From Alphaproteobacteria bacterium (lineage in GTDB: Bacteria; Pseudomonadota; Alphaproteobacteria; Rhizobiales; Hyphomicrobiaceae), in the NCBI GenBank assembly GCA_024279745.1, contig JAJRRE010000440.1:1-6576 (forward strand): a stretch of 6,576 nucleotides of DNA. The letters are read 5' to 3'. The position numbers were made by a program, and so were the translations under genes. Below, one piece after another: positions 1 to 5,820 of the stretch. The notes beneath the pieces were generated by a model that worked only from the letters and a program-made list of their open reading frames with translations, searched no databases and was not told the DNA's origin. Numbering within the stretch: the first letter of the stretch is position 1; each line of letters opens with the position of its first letter.

Positions 1-453
1 AAACATCGCACGGGTATCAGCGGTATTCGCGGCAATCAAGGCGATAATCCGCGCAGTATCATGCGGATATTGCGGCAGCGCGAACACGGGTTCACCAAAG
101 AGTTAATTCCCGACGATGCTCTTTACCGGATTGCGCTGTTTATCTCCAACGGTCAGCACGCAACCGAGCGTTATATTCGCCGCAATGGCACGGTGCGCGG
201 CAGCCGCAAGAAGGGCAAGGTCATCTTCCAGAATTTGTGCGCCATCTGCCATGGCTTTGACGGCAAGGCCCGCAATCTAGGCAATGCCGCCGCGCCCGCC
301 TTTGTCGGCACCAAGGCACAGGCCAATCCGTGGGAAGTCCTGCACAAGATCCGCAATGGTTTTCCCGGCAAACAAATGGTCGCCCTGCGCGCCTTTCGAA
401 TGCGCGATGCGGTCAATGTGCTGGCTTATGCGCGAACCCTGCCGGAGAAATGA
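1..453 (+). CDS. c-type cytochrome, 3' part (5' end outside window)
   Basis: The reading frame is open from the first base and ends at TGA 451-453, leaving 150 codons. A single haem-binding motif CAICH is seen at codons 80-84 (bases 238-252), and the Met at codon 126 in GKQMVAL is the likely second axial haem ligand, as in class I cytochromes c. The stretch before the haem site (IALFISNGQ, then a charged linker and GKVIFQNLCAICHGFDG) resembles a family of proteobacterial cytochromes with an extra domain N-terminal to the haem domain. An ATG exists at 61, but the protein from there would have no signal peptide, and haem attachment to c-type cytochromes takes place in the periplasm. The similarity-like sequence also continues upstream of it (GDNPRSIMRIL). 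I therefore infer that the true start lies before the window. The electron partner cannot be told from this fragment. The class is secure; the subfamily is not. Confidence 0.85.
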   Translation, partial: KHRTGISGIRGNQGDNPRSIMRILRQREHGFTKELIPDDALYRIALFISNGQHATERYIRRNGTVRGSRKKGKVIFQNLCAICHGFDGKARNLGNAAAPAFVGTKAQANPWEVLHKIRNGFPGKQMVALRAFRMRDAVNVLAYARTLPEK

Positions 454-861
454 GCCGTCGCAGTTCTGCTGGACATGCGACACAGCTTGAAAAATGACTT
501 CGCCAAAGACTTGAAAACAGCCAACGGCTTACGCTATAGGACGGGATTGGTGGATTTTTGCGCGCCCAGGCAGGACCGAGTGAAAACATCGCCGATTCTG
601 TCCAAGAGCAAGTTTGGCTTAGGTGGATTCAATTCTGTTATTCGGGCGTGCTATAACTTCTTGTTTTAGAGGCTGATTCACGTTCCAATTGGAAGCTTAA
701 GCGCTTCCACTTGAAACGATCAGGCTCTTGCACTCTTGACCCACGTCGTCATTTGGGGACTCATGCGCCAAACCGGGCGCGCGCTAGTGGAATTGAGACG
801 ATTTAAGTGTCTCAGACCCATATTTTGCCCCAGACCCACATATCGAAAGACGACAGGCCCT
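454..861. other. non-coding gap between cytochrome gene and leuS
   Basis: No convincing gene is present. A 64-codon frame from ATG 475 has no good ribosome site, no recognisable motif, and ends in the palindrome at 668-728, so I do not call it. The gap holds that palindrome, four GANTC sites (594, 626, 675, 758), a small dyad TGAGAC/GTCTCA (794-799 and 809-814, 9-base loop), and a near-direct repeat CAGACCCATAT / CAGACCCACATAT (813-823 and 831-843). TTGACC at 736-741 is a good -35-like hexamer, but the -10 at the right distance (ACTCAT, 759-764) is poor, so a leuS promoter is likely here but not located. A 6-bp stem at 457-462/476-481 lacks a T-run, so no intrinsic terminator is called after the cytochrome gene. 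Confidence 0.7.
668..728. repeat. large imperfect palindrome (intergenic dyad)
   Basis: The outer arms 668-677 and 719-728 pair with one mismatch (AGAGGCTGAT against ATCAGGCTCT). A 3-base bulge (678-680) follows on the left. The inner arms 681-696 (CGTTCCAATTGGAAGC) and 703-718 pair with two mismatches around a 6-base loop TTAAGC. That is 23 of 26 positions paired in a 61-base element. The left inner arm contains the perfect 12-base palindrome TTCCAATTGGAA. It lacks a following T-run, so it is not a normal intrinsic terminator. Its shape and intergenic place fit the small dispersed palindromic repeats common in alphaproteobacterial genomes; that assignment is inferred because only one copy is in the window. 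Confidence 0.7.
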
Positions 862-3666
862 ATGGCACCCAAGAAAAAGGCCGGGAACGGCGCAGTCAAA
901 GCCGCCCAAACCGCAGGCAAATCCGCAAAAACAACATCCACTGCCGCCGCACCTACAGCCAACCCAGCATCCGGCGAACCAATTGAGCGCTATAACGCGC
1001 CAAAATGCGAACAGCACTGGCAAAAAGTCTGGGAGGAGCGCGGAATATTCAACGCTTCCAACGAGGACGACCGGCCCAAATGCTATGTGCTGGAAATGTT
1101 CCCCTATCCCTCCGGGCGCATTCATATGGGGCATGTGCGCAATTACGCCATGGGCGATGTGCTGGCCCGGTATAAGCGCGCCAGGGGTTTTAATGTGCTG
1201 CATCCAATGGGCTGGGACGCGTTTGGGATGCCGGCTGAAAACGCCGCCATGCAGAACAAGGTGCATCCGGGAAAATGGACCTATGACAATATAGCCGCCA
1301 TGCGCGCGCAGCTCAAATCCATGGGGCTATCGCTCGATTGGAGCCGCGAATTCGCCACCTGCGATGTTGAATATTATCAGCACCAGCAAAAACTGTTCCT
1401 CGATATGCTGCAAGAAGGGCTGATCTACCGTAAATCTTCCAAGGTCAATTGGGACCCGGTCGATAATACGGTGCTGGCCAATGAGCAGGTAATCGACGGC
1501 CGCGGCTGGCGCTCCGGCGCTCTGGTTGAACAGCGCGAGCTGACCCAGTGGTTTTTCAAGATCACCGAATTTGCCGACGATCTTTTGCGCGCGCTGGGAG
1601 ATCTGAAGGACTGGCCCGAAAAAGTGCGGTTGATGCAGGCCAACTGGATCGGCAAATCTGAAGGCATGATGCTGCGCTGGGCGCTCGATAAGAAAACCGC
1701 GCCCAAGGGTTTTAATGAGCTGGAGGTCTACACCACCCGGCCCGACACGCTTTATGGCGCGTCCTTCATGGCCATTTCGCCCGATCATCCGCTGGCGCTG
1801 GTGGCCGCTGAAACCAACAAAGAGCTGGCGGACTTTAGCGACGAATGCCGCAAGCTGGGGACCTCTGCAGAAGCGGTAGAGACAGCAGAAATGCGCGGCT
1901 TCGATACCGGGCTGAAAGCGCATCATCCGCTCAATAAAGATTGGCTGGTGCCGGTCTATGTGGCCAATTTCGTGTTGATGGACTATGGCACCGGCGCTAT
2001 TTTCGGTTGCCCGGCACATGACCAGCGCGATCTGGACTTTGCCAATAAATACGGGCTTAAAGTCACGCCTGTTGTCATGCCGAAGGACGAAGACCCAAAA
2101 AGCTATCAGATCACCACCGAAAGCTATACCGGCGATGGTCTCATGATCAATTCGCATGAGCTAAACGGTATGCGCCCAAAAGACGCCTTTGCGAAGATCG
2201 CCGATAAGCTGTCAGCGCAAAAACTGGGCAAGGCGCCCGTCGGCAAGCGCCAAACCAATTTCCGTCTGCGCGACTGGGGCCTGTCACGCCAGCGCTATTG
2301 GGGTTGCCCGATCCCTATCATTCATTGCGATGAGTGCGGCGCTGTGCCGGTTCCCGCCAAAGATCTGCCGGTGATACTGCCGGACGACGCCACCTTCGAC
2401 AAACCCGGCAACCCGCTCGATCGCCATCCAACGTGGAACAAGGCCGATTGTCCGACATGTGGCAAGGCGGCCCGGCGCGAAACCGACACCATGGATACAT
2501 TTTGCGATTCGTCCTGGTATTTCGCCCGCTTCACCGACCCGAACGCCGACACCCCCACCAATAAAGCAGCGGCTAATTATTGGCTGCCGGTGGACCAGTA
2601 TATTGGCGGTATTGAACATGCGATCCTGCATCTTCTTTATGCGCGTTTCTTTACCCGCGCCATGGCCAAGACCGGCCATCTGGATGGCAAGCTGCAAGAG
2701 CCGTTCAAGGCGCTGTTTACGCAAGGCATGGTGGTTCACGAGACATACGAACGTAGTTCGAATGAGCGTAGCCCGACGTTAAGCCAATCAGCACCGTCAC
2801 CGCAAAAGCCCGAATGGCTCACCCCGTCTGAAATTCGCATTGAGGGCGAAGGAGAGGGCCGTAAGGCTTTTGCGTTAGACGGCGGCGATGAGATTAAAAT
2901 CGGCTCGATTGAGAAAATGTCGAAGTCCAAGCGCAATGTGGTGGACCCGGACGATATCATCGGTCATTACGGCGCCGACGTCGCGCGCTGGTTCATGCTC
3001 TCCGACAGCCCGCCAGAGCGCGACGTGCAATGGACCGATAAGGGCGTTCAGGGCGCCAATCGTTTCGCGCAACGGTTGTGGCGGCTCATTCACGACGCGG
3101 AACAGGTGATCGCCGCGCATGATACACCGATGCCGGATAAATTGTCGGACTGCGCTCAGGAGCTGCACGCCCGCGCTCATCGCGCTATTCATGCCGTTTC
3201 GCGCAATATTGAGCTGCTGCGCTTCAATGTGGCCGTCGCGCAGATCTATGAATTTACCAACATATTGTCGTCAGCGATCCAGATTTCAGCGCAACATGCT
3301 GATAACACTGAATATTTAAGTATGGATTGGGCCTTGCGCGAGGCGACAGAATTCTTGATTCAGGCCATTTCGCCGATGATGCCGCATCTGGCGGAGGAAT
3401 GCTGGGCGCGACTTGGATACAACACCCTAGCCACAGATCAACCCTGGCCGGCCATAGAAGAGGCATTGCTCGTTGACGACATGATCACGATTGCCGTACA
3501 GCTTAATGGTAAGCGGCGCGCCGAGCTTAAAATAGCCCGAAACGCCAATAAAGATGAGACTGAAGCTGCTGCCATGGCGCTAGAGCCGGTAATCCGGGCG
3601 TTGGACGGGCGTCAGCCGAAGAAAATCATCGTTGTGCCGCAGAGGATTGTCAATGTCGTTGTCTAG
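862..3666 (+). CDS. leuS: leucine--tRNA ligase (LeuRS)
   Basis: The product joins leucine to tRNA-Leu using ATP in the cytoplasm (class I aminoacyl-tRNA synthetase). From ATG 862 it is 934 residues. Visible landmarks: HMGH (HIGH motif, residues 88-91), WDAFGMPAENAA in the Rossmann fold, and the CP1 editing domain with TTRPDT (291-296) and GTGAIFGCPAHDQRD, whose Asp387 matches the conserved editing Asp. A zinc-ribbon pair C489/C492 and C530/C533 is present, then KMSKS (685-689), the anticodon-binding helices, and a C-terminal domain ending VNVVV. It is longer than the roughly 860-870 residues usual for bacterial LeuRS because of an Ala/Lys-rich N-terminal extension (about residues 1-41) and an extra polar segment (about 630-650). 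ATG 862 is chosen because TTG 736 and ATG 763 add unlike-protein sequence; the ribosome site before 862 is weak. It overlaps lptE by 14 bases. Confidence 0.98.
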   Translation: MAPKKKAGNGAVKAAQTAGKSAKTTSTAAAPTANPASGEPIERYNAPKCEQHWQKVWEERGIFNASNEDDRPKCYVLEMFPYPSGRIHMGHVRNYAMGDVLARYKRARGFNVLHPMGWDAFGMPAENAAMQNKVHPGKWTYDNIAAMRAQLKSMGLSLDWSREFATCDVEYYQHQQKLFLDMLQEGLIYRKSSKVNWDPVDNTVLANEQVIDGRGWRSGALVEQRELTQWFFKITEFADDLLRALGDLKDWPEKVRLMQANWIGKSEGMMLRWALDKKTAPKGFNELEVYTTRPDTLYGASFMAISPDHPLALVAAETNKELADFSDECRKLGTSAEAVETAEMRGFDTGLKAHHPLNKDWLVPVYVANFVLMDYGTGAIFGCPAHDQRDLDFANKYGLKVTPVVMPKDEDPKSYQITTESYTGDGLMINSHELNGMRPKDAFAKIADKLSAQKLGKAPVGKRQTNFRLRDWGLSRQRYWGCPIPIIHCDECGAVPVPAKDLPVILPDDATFDKPGNPLDRHPTWNKADCPTCGKAARRETDTMDTFCDSSWYFARFTDPNADTPTNKAAANYWLPVDQYIGGIEHAILHLLYARFFTRAMAKTGHLDGKLQEPFKALFTQGMVVHETYERSSNERSPTLSQSAPSPQKPEWLTPSEIRIEGEGEGRKAFALDGGDEIKIGSIEKMSKSKRNVVDPDDIIGHYGADVARWFMLSDSPPERDVQWTDKGVQGANRFAQRLWRLIHDAEQVIAAHDTPMPDKLSDCAQELHARAHRAIHAVSRNIELLRFNVAVAQIYEFTNILSSAIQISAQHADNTEYLSMDWALREATEFLIQAISPMMPHLAEECWARLGYNTLATDQPWPAIEEALLVDDMITIAVQLNGKRRAELKIARNANKDETEAAAMALEPVIRALDGRQPKKIIVVPQRIVNVVV
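3641..3646 (+). promoter_or_regulatory. ribosome binding site for lptE inside the leuS end
   Basis: AGAGGA lies 6 bases before ATG 3653, which overlaps the last codons of leuS. No comparable purine motif precedes the alternative ATG 3728. This site is the main reason for the earlier lptE start and implies translation coupled to leuS. It also sits within leuS codons, so chance occurrence is possible. Confidence 0.5.
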
Positions 3667-4243
3667 GCCGCGTAATCAAGCGCCAAACACAGATCGCTCA
3701 TCACTGAGCCCCGCCAGATTGAACCCCATGAGAAAATTTGCGGGTCTAGTGCTACTGCTCGCCTTTTTGCCAGTCCTGAGCGCTTGCGGCTCTAACGGAT
3801 TTCGCCCGCTGCATGGCCCAACCGCTGATGGTAGTGATCTCAGTCAATCTTTAAAAAGCATAAAGATAACAAAGATTCCTGGCCGCGTTGGGCAGCAAAT
3901 CCGCAATGAGATCATATTTCAGACAACAGGCGGTGAAGAAGCAAATGAGCCGCTTTACGTGCTGACGGTTATCTTCCGCGAAGGCGTTTCATCAACCTTG
4001 GTCAAGAGAGATGGCGATATCACGGGACAGGTCTATAATCTTGATGCCAGTTTCACGCTAAGCGATATAAAAAAGAAAAAAGACGTTCTCAAGGGCAATA
4101 GCTATGGCCGCGCAGGTTATGAGAGCTTTGTATCCGCCTACGCCAATGTCCGGGCACGGCTTGACGCTGAAAATCGGGCGGCTAAGACCGTGGCCAAAGA
4201 TATCCAGACCAGGATCGCCGCTTATATGGCTGGCAATGTCTGA
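3653..4243 (+). CDS. lptE: LPS-assembly lipoprotein LptE
   Basis: LptE is the outer-membrane lipoprotein that plugs and helps assemble LptD, the channel that places lipopolysaccharide on the cell surface. From ATG 3653 the product is 196 residues. A lipoprotein signal is clear: MRKF, then a hydrophobic run (GLVLLLAFLPVL) and lipobox LSAC with the lipidated Cys at residue 45. FRPLHG, the usual start of the mature alphaproteobacterial protein, follows shortly after. The rest is the expected soluble domain with a basic KKKK patch and a helical C-terminus. The start is uncertain. ATG 3653 has a good ribosome site and overlaps leuS, but leaves an unusually long polar n-region of about 25 residues. 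ATG 3728 gives 171 residues with a textbook 20-residue signal but no ribosome site. Position between leuS and holA strongly supports the identity. Confidence 0.86.
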   Translation: MSLSRPRNQAPNTDRSSLSPARLNPMRKFAGLVLLLAFLPVLSACGSNGFRPLHGPTADGSDLSQSLKSIKITKIPGRVGQQIRNEIIFQTTGGEEANEPLYVLTVIFREGVSSTLVKRDGDITGQVYNLDASFTLSDIKKKKDVLKGNSYGRAGYESFVSAYANVRARLDAENRAAKTVAKDIQTRIAAYMAGNV

Positions 4244-4245
4244 TC

Positions 4246-5286
4246 ATGGTTGCCATCAAGGCACATCAGGCCGCGGCCTTTCTTAAATCTCCTGACGCAA
4301 AACTAAGCTCTTTTTTATTCTACGGCGCCGATCCCGGCATGGTTTCGGAACGGGCGCGCCTGCTCGCCAAATCATTGGTCGCGCGCGATGACCCACCGGG
4401 CGAAATTATCCGCATCGGCGATAGCGATCTGGAGCAGGACCCGGACCGGCTGATAATTGAATTGCAGACTATGCCGATGTTCGGCGGCCGCCAGGCTGTT
4501 CGCGTCGCCGCCAGTCGCCGCATCACCGCGCTGGCCCTAAAACCCGTGATTGAGGGCAATACACCGCCTGCAAGTTTTCTCATCGTCGAAGCGGCCAATC
4601 TCAAGCCGACCGACGCATTACGCAAATTGTTTGAAAAATCACCGAGCAGCGCCGCCATTGCCTGTTTCGCCGATAATGCCCGCGATCTGGGCGGTCTGAT
4701 CGACGACATCGTGCGCGCCGCCGGCCTGGATATCACCCGCGACGCGCGCACCCTCCTCATTTCCAAACTGGGCGCCGATCATGCGCTGTCACGCGGCGAA
4801 ATCGAAAAGCTCACCCTATATGCGCTGGGCACGAAAACCATCGAGGTCGCCGATGTCGACGCCGTTGTTGGCGATGCGTCAGAACTGGCCACCGACCGAA
4901 TTATACTTGCCGCCGCTGCCGGTAACAGCGCCATGGCGGTGCGCGAGTGCGACCGCTCGATAGCCAGCGGCACCAGCGCCCAGCTCATAATCCTGTCGGC
5001 TCTGCGTCATTTCCAACGCCTGCATAAAGCCCGCACCGCCATGGACGCCGGCCGATCCATCGACGACGTGATGCGCTCGATGCGGCCTCCCATTCATTTT
5101 AAGCAAAAGGACGCCTTCACTGCCCAGGCGCGCAGCTGGAGCGCGGCCAAACTGACCCAGGCGCTGACCCGCATTAATGAAATCTCAAAAGCCGCCCGGC
5201 TAAGCGCTGCCCTCGAAGCCATCCTGGCTGAGCGCCTTCTGCTGGAGCTGGCAAGGCTCGCCAAGGCAGGCGGACGGGGACAGTAA
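4246..5286 (+). CDS. holA: DNA polymerase III delta subunit
   Basis: HolA is the delta subunit of the clamp loader, which opens the beta sliding clamp and helps load it on DNA during replication. The 346-residue length is typical. The N-terminal domain begins with FLFYGADPGMVSER (residues 23-36), the degenerate P-loop region seen in delta proteins, which do not themselves hydrolyse ATP. QTMPMFGGRQAVRV near residue 80 is the conserved strand-turn, followed by PPASFLIVEA and the FADNARDL segment. The C-terminal collar domain carries ALRHFQRLHKAR and RPPIHFKQKDAF (PP at 281-282), characteristic of alphaproteobacterial HolA. ATG 4246 lies 2 bases after the lptE stop and has only a weak ribosome site, so translation is probably coupled to lptE. 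No intrinsic terminator with a T-run follows the TAA. Confidence 0.94.
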   Translation: MVAIKAHQAAAFLKSPDAKLSSFLFYGADPGMVSERARLLAKSLVARDDPPGEIIRIGDSDLEQDPDRLIIELQTMPMFGGRQAVRVAASRRITALALKPVIEGNTPPASFLIVEAANLKPTDALRKLFEKSPSSAAIACFADNARDLGGLIDDIVRAAGLDITRDARTLLISKLGADHALSRGEIEKLTLYALGTKTIEVADVDAVVGDASELATDRIILAAAAGNSAMAVRECDRSIASGTSAQLIILSALRHFQRLHKARTAMDAGRSIDDVMRSMRPPIHFKQKDAFTAQARSWSAAKLTQALTRINEISKAARLSAALEAILAERLLLELARLAKAGGRGQ

Positions 5287-5366
5287 AGGCGGAGGCCGGT
5301 GACGGTGATAGAAAAATGCGACTGGTAACCAAAGACTTCGGAACTTTCACGGCTCCGTGGTTCGTT

Positions 5367-5431
5367 TGTCTCGCGGTGCTAATCCATGCCAAAGGCATGG
5401 GCACCTGCGACGGCGCGCCAAACGATTGGCG
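5367..5431 (+). repeat. compound-hairpin repeat unit, copy 1
   Basis: The unit starts TGTCTCGC, then forms an outer stem GGTGC/GCACC (5375-5379 with 5401-5405). A one-sided bulge TAAT (5380-5383) leads to a perfect 7-bp inner stem CCATGCC/GGCATGG (5384-5390 with 5394-5400) capped by AAA. A 10-base linker leads to a second perfect stem CGCCAA/TTGGCG (5416-5421 with 5426-5431) with loop ACGA. A reverse-oriented relative lies at 5564-5630. The stem pattern is seen directly; whether it acts as DNA or RNA is unknown. Confidence 0.7.
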
Positions 5432-5520
5432 GGTCGCGTTGCTCCCGGTGCGGGATGTCAGAAACAATCGCGGAACTATCACAGCCGTGCCCTCGCAACT
5501 TCAGCACTGTTCTCACCATT

Positions 5521-5563
5521 TGGGCACATCACGGCACGACTGTGCCCAGCGGCCAAAGGCCGC
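5521..5563. repeat. two adjacent perfect hairpins between the repeat units
   Basis: TGGGCACA (5521-5528) pairs perfectly with TGTGCCCA (5541-5548) around a 12-base loop. It is followed without a gap by GCGGCC (5549-5554) paired with GGCCGC (5558-5563) around AAA. The next hairpin, 5564-5579, also starts with no gap. No T-run follows, so these do not look like an intrinsic terminator. Confidence 0.65.
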
Positions 5564-5630
5564 CGCGAACCGTTTCGCGCCCCGCCGGAGGTGCCCCGCG
5601 CTGCTCGCGCGGGATCAGCACCGCGAGGCA
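5564..5630 (-). repeat. compound-hairpin repeat unit, copy 2 (inverted)
   Basis: Read on the minus strand it has the same order as copy 1: TGCCTCGC, outer stem GGTGC/GCACC (5618-5622 with 5590-5594), one-sided bulge TGAT (5614-5617), and a 7-bp inner stem CCCGCGC/GCGCGGG with loop GAGCA (5595-5613). A 10-base linker then leads to stem CGCGAA/TTCGCG with loop ACGG (5564-5579). Leaving out the loop of the first hairpin, about 46 of 62 positions match copy 1. Four inner-stem pairs and one pair of the second stem are changed on both sides, and pairing is fully kept. Confidence 0.7.
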
Positions 5631-5686
5631 GATAGAACCCGCCCCGGCCGTGTCAGCGACGCGCAAGCGCTACCTGCGCCACTTCG

Positions 5687-5712
5687 CGCGCGCGGGATCA
5701 GAGCAGCGCTAG
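5687..5712 (-). repeat. possible degraded third copy of the hairpin unit
   Basis: On the minus strand TGATCCCGCGCG (5689-5700) is identical to the bulge plus inner-stem start of copy 2. The bases before it (CCTAGCGCTGCTC) loosely resemble the copy 2 lead-in. The other half of the inner stem is not preserved. It could be a decayed copy or chance similarity in GC-rich sequence. Confidence 0.35.
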
Positions 5713-5769
5713 GCAAAGACCCCCCAGCTCTTGCCGCACCGGCCATAGTAGGTTAGTGACGGGCGCAAT

Positions 5770-5789
5770 GATCAATCCTCTCTTTGATC
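5770..5789. promoter_or_regulatory. dyad upstream of the kinase gene
   Basis: GATCAA (5770-5775) pairs perfectly with TTGATC (5784-5789) around an 8-base pyrimidine-rich loop. It ends 31 bases before the kinase start codon. It could be an operator or a 5'-leader hairpin; no regulator can be named. Confidence 0.35.
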
Positions 5790-5808
5790 CAAATTCAGCC
5801 ATCTCTTC

Positions 5809-5813
5809 AGGAG
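5809..5813 (+). promoter_or_regulatory. ribosome binding site of the kinase gene
   Basis: AGGAG stands 7 bases before ATG 5821, the best Shine-Dalgarno match in the window. It fixes the start of the downstream gene and suggests that gene is translated independently of holA. Confidence 0.8.
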
Positions 5814-5820
5814 CCTCCCC

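Larger units (their letters stand above)
5287..5820. other. structured non-coding region between holA and the kinase gene
   Basis: This 534-base gap contains no gene I can support. A 146-codon frame at 5316-5756 is open, but it reads through the hairpins, has no known domain, and its composition (rich in Arg, Ala, Pro, His) is what GC-rich non-coding DNA gives. Instead the region is packed with perfect short stems: 5375-5405, 5416-5431, 5521-5548, 5549-5563, 5564-5579 and 5590-5622, plus a dyad just before the kinase gene. Two of the stem pairs form related units in opposite orientation (separate entries). Nothing notable was seen in 5287-5366 beyond a short dyad around 5349-5360. No promoter for the downstream gene could be placed with confidence. 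Confidence 0.7.

Noticed and set aside
61..63. ATG 61 as the start of the cytochrome gene
   Set aside because: The product would lack a signal peptide, and the frame upstream is open with family-like sequence.
457..481. Terminator after the cytochrome gene
   Set aside because: Only a 6-bp stem with a 13-base loop and no T-run; A-rich sequence follows instead.
475..669. 64-codon frame after the cytochrome gene
   Set aside because: No good ribosome site, no recognisable motif, AT-richer unlike-protein composition, and its end runs into the 668-728 palindrome.
736..764. Sigma-70-type promoter TTGACC with 17-base spacer
   Set aside because: The -35 is good but the -10 (ACTCAT) matches TATAAT at only three of six positions; too weak to annotate.
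736..861. Longer leuS starting at TTG 736 or ATG 763
   Set aside because: The added residues do not look like protein, overlap promoter-like sequence and repeats, and make an already long LeuRS longer.
1327..2157. 276-codon minus-strand frame inside leuS
   Set aside because: Antisense shadow of strongly conserved LeuRS coding sequence; no domain or ribosome site.
5367..5712. CRISPR array
   Set aside because: Repeats are inverted, imperfect and self-folding, not regularly spaced direct repeats with unique spacers; no cas genes nearby.
5316..5756. 146-codon + strand frame after holA
   Set aside because: It runs through several perfect hairpins, lacks a ribosome site and any known domain, and has the Arg/Ala/Pro-rich composition of a chance frame in GC-rich DNA. 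The similar peptide CLAVLI in both orientations comes from the inverted repeat.
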